The notes: generated from the letters alone by a model not told the origin. A DNA stretch of 61,276 bases from a bacterium (GCA_017541465.1 JAFXYZ010000071.1:1-61276), one strand, 5' to 3'; shown: positions 1-9,915, numbered from the stretch's first letter. Numbers and translations: made by a program.

Positions 1-446
1 ATTCCCATTACGTCATAGAGAAGTGCCTTTATTCCGCAGACCGCAAGCCCTGCCGCGCAGAGTTTGCTTCCTCTCTTCAGGAACAAAGCGCCTGCAGAAA
101 GTGCAAGAGGAAGAGCATTATTGACTATATTGTTTCCAAAGCCGGAAAGATAACCCTTAGTATTTGCAATAAACCCGTCATAACCGCTGTTTAAACGAAT
201 ATCATACAGACCATCCTGCATTTTACCCAAAATCGTACTTCTTGAATTTGAAATTTTGGAGTCATTCAGCTGTTTAATCAAAACATCGGTCGATTCAACA
301 TACTCGGTTGTTTTTGCGTCAGCCTGACCGCATTTATGCGAGTCATAAATAATTGCCGCAGCACCGGCAAGCCCTGCCGTTCTCGCCAATAGCGAAACTG
401 CTCTTTTTGCCGCCGTAGGTATTATTAAACTTGTTGAGGTTGCCAT
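1..446 (-). CDS. Hypothetical protein, 3' end beyond window
   Basis: The reading frame is open from an ATG at 446 to the left edge (148 codons visible), so the C-terminus is missing. The start MATSTSLIIPTAAKRAVSLL is followed by Ala/Gly-rich hydrophobic stretches at about residues 18-35 and 105-135 that could be membrane-associated, with a polar helical segment between them. I do not recognise a family. It lies 24 bases downstream of the HEAT-like gene at 471-1226 on the same strand, so the two are probably co-transcribed. Base composition matches its neighbours. Confidence 0.7.
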   Translation of the reverse strand, partial: MATSTSLIIPTAAKRAVSLLARTAGLAGAAAIIYDSHKCGQADAKTTEYVESTDVLIKQLNDSKISNSRSTILGKMQDGLYDIRLNSGYDGFIANTKGYLSGFGNNIVNNALPLALSAGALFLKRGSKLCAAGLAVCGIKALLYDVMG

Positions 447-470
447 GTTCTGCTCCAATCAGTTTTGATT

Positions 471-1226
471 TTAGAGTTTATAGGTTACTGAATTATTTTT
501 GTCGGGCGAGTTATCTTCGACCACTTTTGTTTGCGCCGACATCTTCAAAAGTGCGCTGTTTGCACTCATTGCATCTATGCCGTAATTTGATGTATCTGTT
601 GTTAAGTTCTTGAGAATTTCCAAAGTCTTTTCGTCACCCTTAGCAACTCCCGAGTCCGCAAGAGAAAGTGCAAGACTTCTTACCGCCGCTGATTTATCCT
701 GAAGTGCGATATTCAAAAGTGCCGTCAGAGCCGGATCATCGTATCTTGAGTCATCTTCTTCAAATCGTTTTATAAGCTCTTTTGTGCCCTGAAGTCTTAT
801 ATCTTTATTTGGGTTTCTCAGGTAATTTTCGAGAGATTTTATATAATCATCAGTCAATTCGACAATTCTCTTTGTCTTCTTCGGCTTTTTATCCTCGATG
901 GAGGATGCCGCAGCAGGCTGAGAAGTCTGATTATTATAGTTTGGATTATTGTAATAATTAGGACCTAAATAGCCTGCAGGGTTTTGGATATAAACATTGA
1001 CCGCCGATTTTTCGCTCGGGTTTAATACAATGGCATCATCCTGCTGTGAGATGGTCGTTGCAGGATAAATGTTTTTCTGAGGATACTGGTAAATAGAGCG
1101 CGCCGGAATAAGCGAAACATTGTTGTTTTGCTCCGAAACGGCAGGCATGGGAGTCTGACTCCACGAAACCTGAGGTTTGTGAGTAACCTTCGTTGTTATT
1201 GGTTGTTGAATTTGAACATCAGACAT
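471..1226 (-). CDS. HEAT-repeat-like hypothetical protein
   Basis: This 251-residue protein has a disordered Gln/Asn/Pro-rich N-terminal half (about residues 1-110, many short polar repeats) and a helical C-terminal half. The segment around residues 125-235 (for example PDKDIR-like NPNKDIRLQGTKELIKRF and KSAAVRSLALSLADSG) has the spacing of HEAT/ARM helical repeats, which usually bind proteins. There is no signal peptide and no catalytic motif. The ATG at 1226 is preceded by a weak AGG. It is divergent from rpiB and upstream of the membrane-like gene at the left edge. The HEAT assignment is inference from helix pattern; the cellular role is unknown. Confidence 0.65.
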   Translation of the reverse strand: MSDVQIQQPITTKVTHKPQVSWSQTPMPAVSEQNNNVSLIPARSIYQYPQKNIYPATTISQQDDAIVLNPSEKSAVNVYIQNPAGYLGPNYYNNPNYNNQTSQPAAASSIEDKKPKKTKRIVELTDDYIKSLENYLRNPNKDIRLQGTKELIKRFEEDDSRYDDPALTALLNIALQDKSAAVRSLALSLADSGVAKGDEKTLEILKNLTTDTSNYGIDAMSANSALLKMSAQTKVVEDNSPDKNNSVTYKL

Positions 1227-1287
1227 AATTTACCTAATACCTTATACAATTAAATAAAGTTTTTTTAAAGGAAAATCATGATATTTT

Positions 1288-1316
1288 TTGAATAAATTTT
1301 ACATTTTTGTTACAAT
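1288..1316 (+). promoter_or_regulatory. Candidate sigma70-type promoter for rpiB
   Basis: TTGAAT at 1288-1293 and TACAAT at 1311-1316 are separated by exactly 17 bases, 29 bases upstream of the rpiB ATG at 1345. A longer in-frame start at 1288 would lie inside this promoter, which supports the shorter protein. Confidence 0.6.
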
Positions 1317-1344
1317 TAAATTTGTCATTAAGGAAGCAAAATTT

Positions 1345-1788
1345 ATGGAAAATTTAAAAATTGCAATAGGTGCTGACCACGGCGGAGTTGAACTCAAAAA
1401 AGTAATTATTGAATACCTTCAGAAAAAAGGTATAGAAACCCAAAATTTCGGAACTGACACTTCTGAAAGTGTTGATTACCCTGTCATCGCAAATAAAGTG
1501 GTCTCGGCTATTCTTAACAAAACCTGCGCCAAAGGTATTTTGATATGCGGAACGGGAATAGGAATGAGCATCAGCGCAAACAGACACAGGGGAATAAGAG
1601 CCGTTGTCTGCTCGGATACAACAAGCGCAAAATATTCAAGACTTCATAATGACGCAAATATTCTCTGCCTGGGCGGAAGAATAATCGGCACAGAAGCAGC
1701 CAAAGATATAGTTGATGTCTGGCTCTCAACCGAATTTGAAAACGAGGAAAGACACAAAAACAGAATTAATTTAATCGAGAAATTCTGA
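1345..1788 (+). CDS. rpiB: Ribose-5-phosphate isomerase B
   Basis: RpiB interconverts ribose 5-phosphate and ribulose 5-phosphate in the non-oxidative pentose phosphate pathway; the family is RpiB/LacA/LacB. Visible motifs are GADHGG near the N-terminus, the catalytic Cys region ILICGTGIGMSISANR, the phosphate-binding RHRGIRA, and HNDANILCLGGR. The 147-residue length is normal. I place the start at ATG 1345 because AAGGAAG lies 8 bases upstream and a longer in-frame start would fall inside the promoter. Its 3' end overlaps the convergent REC-STAS gene by 23 bases, so no terminator fits between them. Confidence 0.95.
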   Translation: MENLKIAIGADHGGVELKKVIIEYLQKKGIETQNFGTDTSESVDYPVIANKVVSAILNKTCAKGILICGTGIGMSISANRHRGIRAVVCSDTTSAKYSRLHNDANILCLGGRIIGTEAAKDIVDVWLSTEFENEERHKNRINLIEKF

Positions 1789-2683
1789 TTTTATTCTTGA
1801 TTAATCTCATAGCCCCTTCCATTGAAGAAGCGAGCGGAATAACACCCTCTAAATAAGCATTCGCAAGCGCGTCTTTAACCTTTTGAGGAGGATTTACGAG
1901 CACAAGCAAACCGCCGTTTGTTGCGCAGGTCTTATAAATATCCGTAAATATTCTTGTAAACTCAATATCAAAGAGAGTAACCTCCTGCATATCAAGAATA
2001 ACGTTGTTTCTCTCTGCATAAACCTCTGAGTTAATGTCCTTAATGAGCTCATCAAAAATACCGTTATCGTTAAATTTCTTAACGGAATAAGCAACGATGT
2101 TGGGATGCTCCTGAGGAAACTTCGTAAAGGCATCATTCGATTTTCTCTGGAATACATGTGAAAAGTATTTCAAAATCTCATTGTGCCAGTTAGGACCTTT
2201 CGGAACGTAAATATCAGCGCCGAGTTCATAGCAGTATTCGATTAACGATCTGTCGTCAGTGCCCGAAATAACCATAATTTTGAGGTCAGGATTTTTCTCT
2301 CTGCGGTATTTTGCAGCCTGAGAAATGACCTCAAACCCGTCTTTGCTGTCGGGGAGGAACAAATCAACGATAATACAGTCGAAAACAACCTTGTTAAATT
2401 CGGAAAGCGCATCATCCTTTTTTCTTGCAATAACAGGAACAATACCGATTTTCTTCAGCATCTGGTTAAGCTGGTAAATAGAAAGCTCAAGGTCATCGAC
2501 AATTAAAACCTTCCTGTCACCAAACATTGTCGTCTTTGAATCAGTCTGGAAAGTATGAAGTTTTCTCTCGATTTCGATTAATGCCTCAGAAATATCGTTT
2601 GGAAGCAGGGACTCGTTTTTGAGTTTGTATTCCATCGATGCCAATTCGAATAATTTTTTGATTTGATCTTTATTTAGTTCCAT
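1766..2683 (-). CDS. Response regulator: REC domain fused to STAS-like output domain
   Basis: The 305-residue protein has a helical N-terminus (1-55), a CheY-like receiver domain at about 57-180 (VLIVDD acidic pocket, phospho-acceptor Asp in CIIVDLFLPDS, conserved Ser/Thr in VISGTDD, Lys in YVPKGP) and a C-terminal region at about 195-305. That region looks like a STAS/anti-anti-sigma fold (NNVILDMQEVTLFDIEFTRI, then NGGLLVLVNPP). STAS domains usually act in partner-switching control of sigma factors or cyclases. It follows fabF on the same strand with a 70-base gap. No kinase, anti-sigma factor or phosphatase is adjacent. REC is secure; STAS is inferred from the strand-helix pattern. Confidence 0.8.
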   Translation of the reverse strand: MELNKDQIKKLFELASMEYKLKNESLLPNDISEALIEIERKLHTFQTDSKTTMFGDRKVLIVDDLELSIYQLNQMLKKIGIVPVIARKKDDALSEFNKVVFDCIIVDLFLPDSKDGFEVISQAAKYRREKNPDLKIMVISGTDDRSLIEYCYELGADIYVPKGPNWHNEILKYFSHVFQRKSNDAFTKFPQEHPNIVAYSVKKFNDNGIFDELIKDINSEVYAERNNVILDMQEVTLFDIEFTRIFTDIYKTCATNGGLLVLVNPPQKVKDALANAYLEGVIPLASSMEGAMRLIKNKIRISRLN

Positions 2684-2753
2684 TTTATACCTAGTCGATT
2701 ATTTATATAACGAAATTATAACAATTTTTTATAATTAAGACAAGCAAAATCAG

Positions 2754-4022
2754 TTATTCGGAATATTTTTTGAATAAAACAGCTGCGTTATGCCCGCCAA
2801 AGCCGAAGGAATTTGTCATTGCATACTTAACATTCATCTCTTGCGCCTTATTCGGTACATAATCTAAATCTGCCGTTTCCTCAACTCTGTTTTCAAGATT
2901 AATAGTCGGAGGAACAACTCCGTCTAAAATAGACTCAATGCAGACAATAGATTCGACAACACCCGCAGCACCGAGCAAATGTCCTGTCATTGATTTTGTT
3001 GAGCTTACTTTCAGCTTTGGATTTTCGGTTCTGTCACCAAAGACAGACTTAATCGCTCTTGATTCCGCAATATCACCAAAGTGGGTTGAAGTTCCGTGTG
3101 CGTTAATATAATCAACCTCTCTTGGTTCAATTCCAGCGTCCTTAACCGCTAACTCCATAGCCTTTGCCGCGCTTGTTCCCTCAGGATTAGGCGCAACAAT
3201 ATCATAAGCATCCGAGGTCTGACCATAGCCGACAACTTCTGCATAAATTTTAGCACCGCGCTTTTTGGCATGCTCTAATTCTTCAAGAATTAAGACCCCT
3301 GCGCCCTCGCCCATAACAAAGCCGTCTCTGTCTTTGTCAAACGGTCTTGAAGCCTTTTCCGGCTCCTCTGCGCGTCTTGAAAGCGCCTTCATAGCGCAGA
3401 AGCCTGCAATACCAATATCGCAAATGGCAGCTTCACTTCCGCCTGCGATAATAACATCGGCTTCGCCCCACTGGATAGCTCTGAAGGCATCACCCACGCA
3501 GTTTGCAGAAGTAGCACATGCGGTAACAATAGCTTTATTAATACCTTTTGCACCGAACATAATTGAAATTTTCCCTGCCGACATGTTAGCAAGCAGCATC
3601 GGAACAGTGAAGGGGGAGCACTTTGAATAGCCTTTGGCTATCATTGCTGTATGGTTTTGCTGAATTGTATGAAATCCGCCTGCGGCAGAGCCGACAATAA
3701 CACCAAATCTGTATTCATCCACATCATCTTTTGTTAAACCCGAGTCCTCATAGGCATTTTGCGCTGCTACACAGGAATACAGGATAACTTTATCGTATTT
3801 TTTGGCATCCTTAGGATCAAAATAATCTTCAGGGTTAAAAACACTTTCCTTTATTTCGCCCGCAAACTTTGCACTGTGGCTTTCGGGATGCTCTACACTT
3901 TCAATACGGGATATACTGCTTTCACCATTTTTCAAAGCAGTCCAAAACTTATCAACACCGACACCGTAAGCACTTAAAATCCCCATTCCGGTGACTACTA
4001 CTCTTTTTTTGTCATTTCCCAT
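2754..4022 (-). CDS. fabF: 3-oxoacyl-ACP synthase II (KAS II)
   Basis: FabF condenses malonyl-ACP with acyl-ACP in type II fatty-acid elongation in the cytoplasm. At 422 residues it has family-typical length and opens with VVVTGMGILSAYG. The Cys-His-His triad is visible: the nucleophile Cys in VTACATSANC, the His in NAHGTSTHFGD and the His in SMTGHLLGAAG, plus the C-terminal NSFGFGGHNA loop. It is the last fatty-acid gene of the leftward operon, 87 bases after acpP. Confidence 0.97.
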   Translation of the reverse strand: MGNDKKRVVVTGMGILSAYGVGVDKFWTALKNGESSISRIESVEHPESHSAKFAGEIKESVFNPEDYFDPKDAKKYDKVILYSCVAAQNAYEDSGLTKDDVDEYRFGVIVGSAAGGFHTIQQNHTAMIAKGYSKCSPFTVPMLLANMSAGKISIMFGAKGINKAIVTACATSANCVGDAFRAIQWGEADVIIAGGSEAAICDIGIAGFCAMKALSRRAEEPEKASRPFDKDRDGFVMGEGAGVLILEELEHAKKRGAKIYAEVVGYGQTSDAYDIVAPNPEGTSAAKAMELAVKDAGIEPREVDYINAHGTSTHFGDIAESRAIKSVFGDRTENPKLKVSSTKSMTGHLLGAAGVVESIVCIESILDGVVPPTINLENRVEETADLDYVPNKAQEMNVKYAMTNSFGFGGHNAAVLFKKYSE

Positions 4023-4109
4023 TTCTCTTGTCCCCTAAAATGACAATATGAGGAGCTTTGAATAAAACCCCTCATATTATTCTTAATCTTTCATCTTATA
4101 ATTCAACAA

Positions 4110-4343
4110 CTATGAATTTGCTTCGATATAGTTTACTGCGTCTTGAACAGTAGCGATTTTTTCTGCTTCTTCATCAGGAATATCGCAATCAAATTCATCT
4201 TCAAGAGCCATAACTAATTCAACCGTATCGAGTGAATCTGCACCGAGATCAGTAATAAAACTTGCTTCAGGTGTAACTAATGATTCATCAACACTGAGTT
4301 GGTTAGCAACTACTTTTTTTACTCTCTCAAAAATTGTACTCAT
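4110..4343 (-). CDS. acpP: Acyl carrier protein
   Basis: This is a 77-residue, strongly acidic four-helix carrier protein. The 4'-phosphopantetheine attachment Ser lies in the canonical [18 protein letters not shown] motif. It carries growing acyl chains between FabD, FabG and FabF, whose genes flank it. It has its own strong candidate promoter at 4386-4414 in addition to read-through from fabG, as is common for this abundant protein. AGAGG about ten bases upstream of the ATG is a good Shine-Dalgarno sequence. Confidence 0.98.
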   Translation of the reverse strand: MSTIFERVKKVVANQLSVDESLVTPEASFITDLGADSLDTVELVMALEDEFDCDIPDEEAEKIATVQDAVNYIEANS

Positions 4344-4385
4344 ATTTTTCTACCTCTTGTATTCTTTACTAAATTGTACTAAAAA

Positions 4386-4414
4386 ATTATACTATCAATA
4401 TTTTTTTTTTGCAA
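4386..4414 (-). promoter_or_regulatory. Internal promoter before acpP
   Basis: On the minus strand TTGCAA and a perfect TATAAT are separated by 17 bases, much of it poly-A, about 40 bases upstream of the acpP start. It lies in the fabG-acpP gap and would let acpP-fabF be transcribed above the level of the upstream operon. Confidence 0.65.
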
Positions 4415-4424
4415 ATATGTTACA

Positions 4425-5156
4425 TTATATAACCAAACCGCCGTCAACACCGATAACCTGACCTGTTACATAATTTGCATCAAGCGCCAGAAACTTAACA
4501 ACGGATGCCACCTCTTCGGGTTCCGCAGCACGCCTCAGGGGTATATGCTCAACGATTTTTGTTATATCAAGGTCCTTTGTCATGTCCGTATTAACGAACC
4601 CAGGCGCAACGGCATTAACTCTGATATTCCTTGAACCGAGCTCTTTTGCGAGGGATTTTGTGAACCCGATTAACCCTGCTTTCGCAGCGGAATAGTTAGC
4701 CTGCCCTGCGTTGCCCATGACACCCGCTATACTTGCCATGTTTACGATAGCACCTGTTCTTTGTTTAATCATAATCTTTGAAACGGCATTTGTAACATTA
4801 TAAGCACCTTTTAAATTGGTATTTAAAACGGCATCCCATGCCTCTTCCGACATCCTTATAAATAAACCGTCTTTTGTAATTCCTGCGTTATTAACAAGAA
4901 TATCAATCCGTTCATGCTTTGAAATAATCTCGGCAACCGCACTGTCAACCTCTGCTTTTGAAGAAACATCAAAACGGACAGCCTCGGCATTAACACCTAA
5001 TGCCTTAATTTGTTCAACTGTTTCATTTGCCTTTGCTTCGTTACCTGCATAATTGACGATTACATCGCATCCTGCTTTTGCAAGTGAGAGCGCACATGCT
5101 CTGCCTATACCTCTTGAAGCTCCCGTAACGAGAGCAACTTTTCTGTTTTCTGTCAT
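4425..5156 (-). CDS. fabG: 3-oxoacyl-ACP reductase
   Basis: FabG is the NADPH-dependent reductase of the fatty-acid elongation cycle and a classical short-chain dehydrogenase. The 243-residue sequence shows the nucleotide-binding VTGASRGIGRACA, the NNAG motif in ILVNNAGITKDG, the catalytic Ser in NMASIAG and the YSAAKAG Tyr-Lys pair. VDGGLVI closes the protein as in bona fide FabG. Its start overlaps the fabD stop by one base at 5156, so translation of the two is probably coupled. Confidence 0.95.
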   Translation of the reverse strand: MTENRKVALVTGASRGIGRACALSLAKAGCDVIVNYAGNEAKANETVEQIKALGVNAEAVRFDVSSKAEVDSAVAEIISKHERIDILVNNAGITKDGLFIRMSEEAWDAVLNTNLKGAYNVTNAVSKIMIKQRTGAIVNMASIAGVMGNAGQANYSAAKAGLIGFTKSLAKELGSRNIRVNAVAPGFVNTDMTKDLDITKIVEHIPLRRAAEPEEVASVVKFLALDANYVTGQVIGVDGGLVI

Positions 5157-6085
5157 TATAAACTCACTTTCATTATTTTTATTGTTTCCTGTAAACTTTC
5201 AAGACTGTTTATATTGTATGTTTTAATATCAGGACTTATTCTTTTGTTAAGACCGGCAAGAACTTTACCCGGGCCTATCTCAACAAAAGTATCAACCCCC
5301 TGACTGATAAGATATTTTACCGACTGAACCCAGTAAACGGATGTGTGTATCTGGAAGGGAAGTTTGTGCTTTAACTCTTCGCCTTTTACGGTTTCTTTTG
5401 CGTCAATATTTGTTATAACGGGATATTTTGCATCCTTAAACTCAAAATCCTTCAGATACTGAACAAACTGGTTTGAAGCATTTTTCATAAAGGGTGAATG
5501 GAAGGCGCCCGAAACACTGAGAGGAACAACCCTCTTTGCGCCGGCTTCCTTTAACACCTGCTCGGCTTCGCTTACCGAAGAGACAAGCCCTGTTATAACA
5601 ACCTGCTCGGGGGAATTATAGTTTGCAATATAAACCCCGTCAATGTTTTTAACATACTCAGATATTATATCCGCCTTGAGTCCGATAACCGCCGCCATTG
5701 TGCCGTGATTTTCTTCGGCAGCCTCGTGCATAAGCTCAGAACGTTTTGAAATGAGCTTTACGGCACTCTCTAAATCAAAAACTCCTGCGCTGTAAAGAGC
5801 GCAGTATTCACCTAAACTGTGACCTAAAACATAGTCAGGTTCAATATCGCACATCGACTTAAAGGCTTCATACATAGCTAAAGAGGTTGTGACTATCGCA
5901 ACCTGAGAGTTATATGTAAGTTTAAGCTCTTCCTCCGTTGCTTCAAAACACAGGGTTGAAACAGGTCTGATTTTATCCGCTCTGTCATACACGTTTGAGG
6001 ATACGGAAAAGGCTTCGTAAAAATCCTTTCCCATGCCCGGAGTCTGAACACCTTGTCCGGGGAATATAAACGCTAGTTTACCCAT
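5156..6085 (-). CDS. fabD: Malonyl-CoA:ACP transacylase
   Basis: FabD transfers malonyl from CoA to ACP to supply the elongation cycle. The 309-residue sequence shows the start FIFPGQGVQTPGMGKDF, the catalytic Ser in GHSLGEYCAL, the malonate-binding Arg region (SKRSELMHEAA), the GAFHSPFM loop and the C-terminal EIGPGKVLAGL. It lies 20 bases downstream of plsX. In many bacteria fabH sits between plsX and fabD; here it does not. Confidence 0.95.
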   Translation of the reverse strand: MGKLAFIFPGQGVQTPGMGKDFYEAFSVSSNVYDRADKIRPVSTLCFEATEEELKLTYNSQVAIVTTSLAMYEAFKSMCDIEPDYVLGHSLGEYCALYSAGVFDLESAVKLISKRSELMHEAAEENHGTMAAVIGLKADIISEYVKNIDGVYIANYNSPEQVVITGLVSSVSEAEQVLKEAGAKRVVPLSVSGAFHSPFMKNASNQFVQYLKDFEFKDAKYPVITNIDAKETVKGEELKHKLPFQIHTSVYWVQSVKYLISQGVDTFVEIGPGKVLAGLNKRISPDIKTYNINSLESLQETIKIMKVSL

Positions 6086-6105
6086 ATTTGACCTTTCGCT
6101 GATTA

Positions 6106-7170
6106 TTAAGCCTGTTCGTGTTGATAATAAGCGGCAATTTTCTTGTTTATGCCCGATTCAACGGCATCATAAGCCAATTTGACGGCATTTTTAATTGCAT
6201 AAGATGAAGAGCGGCCATGCGAAATAACCGTGATACCTTTGACACCAAGCAAAAGAGCTCCGCCAAATTCTTCATAATTTATTCTCTTATAAATTCTTTT
6301 TAAAACAGGTCTTACCAAAATACCGATAATTTTTGAAATGAGGTCGCTTGAAAATTCCTGTTTAATCATATAGAACAGCATTCTCGCAACACCCTCTATT
6401 GTTTTCAGAGTAACGTTTCCGACAAAACCGTCACAGACGATGACATCGCAGTTTCCGTAGAATAACTCTTTTCCTTCAACGTTACCGACGAAATCGAGCT
6501 CGTCCTTGTTTTCTTCAAAGAGTTTGTAGGTTTCTTTTGCGAGCTCATCACCCTTGCCTGCTTCTTCACCGATATTGAGAAGAGCAATTCTCGGGTGTTC
6601 GTTGCCGAAAATACATCTTGAATAAGTTGCACCCATAACCGCAAACTGATAAAGCATCTGAGGGCTGCAATTAGTGTTTGCGCCCGAGTCAATAAGTACA
6701 AACGGCTTTTTCATTGTAGGAAGCACAGTTGCAATCGCAGGTCGTTCAATACCCGGCAGCCTGCCCATGCCAAAAAGGCTTGCGCCCATAGCTGCACCTG
6801 TTGAACCTGCCGCAACAACGGCATCCGAGCTTCCGCTGATGACGGAATTAACCGCAACAACTATCGAAGCATTACGTTTTTTTCTGATAGCCTGACCGGG
6901 AGCTTCGCCCATTTCAATAACTTCTGTTGCGTTTGTTTTCTTAATATCGAGATTTTTGAGATTAACCTTAATTCTTTTAACGGGAAGTATGCCGCCGCTT
7001 GACTGAACAATTCCCTCCTGCTCAATTCTGTCGAGTTCTCTTTCAATATCATACAACTTACCAACGAGCTCAATAGGAATGTTATGTTCTACCGCTGCCC
7101 AAACTGCACCCTCTACGGCTGCTCTGGGAGCATAGTCGCCGCCCATTGCATCTATTGCTATTCTTGTCAT
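6106..7170 (-). CDS. plsX: Phosphate acyltransferase
   Basis: PlsX makes acyl-phosphate from acyl-ACP for PlsY-dependent phospholipid synthesis at the membrane. The 354-residue sequence opens with RIAIDAMGGDYAP and contains family-typical VAAGSTGAAMGASLFGMGR, LIDSGANTNCSP, LNIGEEAGKGDE, DVIVCDGFVGNVTLKTIEG and GVKGITVISHGRSSSYAIKNA. It follows rpmF in the usual rpmF-plsX arrangement that links ribosome and lipid synthesis. Confidence 0.97.
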   Translation of the reverse strand: MTRIAIDAMGGDYAPRAAVEGAVWAAVEHNIPIELVGKLYDIERELDRIEQEGIVQSSGGILPVKRIKVNLKNLDIKKTNATEVIEMGEAPGQAIRKKRNASIVVAVNSVISGSSDAVVAAGSTGAAMGASLFGMGRLPGIERPAIATVLPTMKKPFVLIDSGANTNCSPQMLYQFAVMGATYSRCIFGNEHPRIALLNIGEEAGKGDELAKETYKLFEENKDELDFVGNVEGKELFYGNCDVIVCDGFVGNVTLKTIEGVARMLFYMIKQEFSSDLISKIIGILVRPVLKRIYKRINYEEFGGALLLGVKGITVISHGRSSSYAIKNAVKLAYDAVESGINKKIAAYYQHEQA

Positions 7171-7242
7171 CTTCCCTGATTAACCTCTTAAACTACCATA
7201 CACAATAAAAAACAAATCCCGTTATTCAAAAAAAGACAGCAT

Positions 7243-7446
7243 TTAGTTGTCTTTTTTTGCGCTTACGGTTGTAACTTTTTTGCTGACTGTTTCACCTTTG
7301 TATTGTCCGCATTCGGTACAAACTGTATGTGTTAACACAACTGCACCGCAATTTTTACAAATAGTTGTTTCGGGAACGCTTCCCTTCCAGTTAGCTCTTC
7401 TTGAAGCCTGTTTTGCTTTACCCGTTCTCTTCTTTGGTACTGCCAT
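7243..7446 (-). CDS. rpmF: 50S ribosomal protein L32
   Basis: This small basic 67-residue ribosomal protein starts AVPKKRTGKAKQASRRA after the initiator Met and carries two Cys pairs, CKNCG and CTECG, that would bind zinc. It is the zinc-containing form of L32. It is the first gene of the plsX-fab operon. An AAAAGGATAA Shine-Dalgarno region precedes the ATG at 7446. Confidence 0.97.
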   Translation of the reverse strand: MAVPKKRTGKAKQASRRANWKGSVPETTICKNCGAVVLTHTVCTECGQYKGETVSKKVTTVSAKKDN

Positions 7447-7602
7447 AATAATTATCCTTTTCTAATTTAATATACGTTTAAACCGTGTGAAATTTTTCCA
7501 CACTATATTTTTATAACACAAACAATTTTAATTTAACATTCAATATTAAAAACTTTTAAAATTTTTGTCGAAAAAAAGGGAAAAAGCGGGTATTTTCTCA
7601 AC

Positions 7603-7630
7603 AAAAAAACGGCCGTAATGACCGTTTTTT
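7603..7630 (-). terminator. Intrinsic terminator
   Basis: AAAAACGG and CCGTTTTTT form a 9-bp hairpin with a 9-base loop and a U-run on the minus strand, 29 bases after the stop of the gene at 7659-8003. It separates the helical-protein genes from rpmF. Confidence 0.75.
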
Positions 7631-7658
7631 GTTATATTTAAAGAAAATTTCTTTTTTC

Positions 7659-8003
7659 TTATGCCGCGTTGAGACCGCAATATTTCGGGGTTGAATTTTT
7701 GATACCCTGGGCAACCATCTGCTCCGCCTGGGGAAGTTCGTTGTTTGCCTGTGTCAGCTTGCTTTCATAGAGCTTTATCTGCTGGTCTATTCGCTTTTCC
7801 ATAGCTTCAAATTGTGCTTTTTTGGCATTTAATTGTTTAACAACTTGATCATTGGCATCGAGCCCGCTCATCTGAGACGCGATAGCACTCATTTGTGTGG
7901 AAATATCAGCCTTTGTTGCCATCAGATTATTCAGTTTCGTCTGGTAGTTGTTGATGTCGTTTGTCAGCATCAGTAGCTTCATTTCACCTAAAATATAGCC
8001 CAT
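7659..8003 (-). CDS. Small coiled-coil protein of unknown function
   Basis: The 114-residue protein is almost entirely predicted coiled coil: heptad-like segments run from about residue 15 (NDINNYQTKLNNLMATKADI) to 95, with a short break near GLDANDQ. There is no signal peptide, transmembrane segment or catalytic motif. The start at 8003 is supported by AAGGGGAAG a few bases upstream. It follows the basic 91-residue gene by 20 bases, and a terminator ends the unit. The shape is that of a secretion-apparatus, chaperone or structural helical-hairpin protein, but nothing in the sequence decides this. Confidence 0.7.
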   Translation of the reverse strand: MGYILGEMKLLMLTNDINNYQTKLNNLMATKADISTQMSAIASQMSGLDANDQVVKQLNAKKAQFEAMEKRIDQQIKLYESKLTQANNELPQAEQMVAQGIKNSTPKYCGLNAA

Positions 8004-8023
8004 TTTACTTCCCCTTTACTAGG

Positions 8024-8299
8024 TTAACTTGTTTTGTTAATCTTTCGCCCCTTCAAAAATACGTGATCCGAACTCTGTGCAATGATTTGCTCCATTTTGT
8101 TCATCCTGTACTTCTGGAGATTTAAGCGGTATTTAATCATCTTCATTTTCTTGTTCGTAGTCAGTATATCTTTGATAGTCTTTTCAATATTTTCCTTCAT
8201 AATCTTTATGGGATTATGACGTCTGAAATACGACTTCGTGAACATAAGAAAATTCCGAAGTTGTCGTAGTTTTGTCTGTATTATAGAGTTTACGCCCAT
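8024..8299 (-). CDS. Small basic helical protein of unknown function
   Basis: The 91-residue product is very Lys/Arg/Met-rich (for example KIMKENIEKTIKDILTTNKK and KMKMIKYRLNLQKYRMNKME) and predicted to be two long helices. I do not recognise it. It lies immediately upstream of the coiled-coil gene on the same strand, so the two may form a complex. AAAGGAT lies about 12 bases before the ATG at 8299, a little far. Internal Met starts at about residues 19 and 34 are possible. Confidence 0.55.
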   Translation of the reverse strand: MGVNSIIQTKLRQLRNFLMFTKSYFRRHNPIKIMKENIEKTIKDILTTNKKMKMIKYRLNLQKYRMNKMEQIIAQSSDHVFLKGRKINKTS

Positions 8300-8561
8300 T
8301 TTGTGTCAGTAAATCCTTTTATATAGACAGGACTACATTATTAATAAAACAAATTATTTCCGATAATTGCCATGGTTTAGGGGCACTGTTTGTTTTTCTT
8401 AACCTTTTGTTCCTGCCGTTAAATAGCTGATAATGTCCTGATTATTATGTCGGATATTGTGTTATTTTGGTTAAATCGTTTTGATTTTTTTATAAATTTT
8501 GTTACAAAAATTTACAATTTTATTTTAACAAAACTTTAAATTTACCGCAATAAATGTAAAG

Positions 8562-9857
<1,296 letters not shown>

Positions 9858-9890
9858 TTATCATAAATATATTAATAATATGGTAAAACT

Positions 9891-9914
9891 GTAGGTCGTG
9901 TTGTAAAACACGAC
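9891..9914 (+). repeat. REP-like palindrome with GTAG head
   Basis: A GTAG tetranucleotide (9891-9894) is followed by a perfect 8-bp stem GTCGTGTT / AACACGAC with a GTAA loop. It shares the head and stem-loop design of the copies at 13394, 14736-14800, 14924 and 43438. Confidence 0.7.
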
Positions 9915-9915
9915 A

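Noticed and set aside
1288-1344. N-terminally extended RpiB from 1288
   Set aside because: The extension lies over a good promoter; ATG 1345 has a proper Shine-Dalgarno site and the normal family N-terminus.
8300-8561. Possible gene or riboswitch between ahcY and the small helical genes
   Set aside because: No frame, hairpin with U-run or recognisable aptamer; plain AT-rich spacer.
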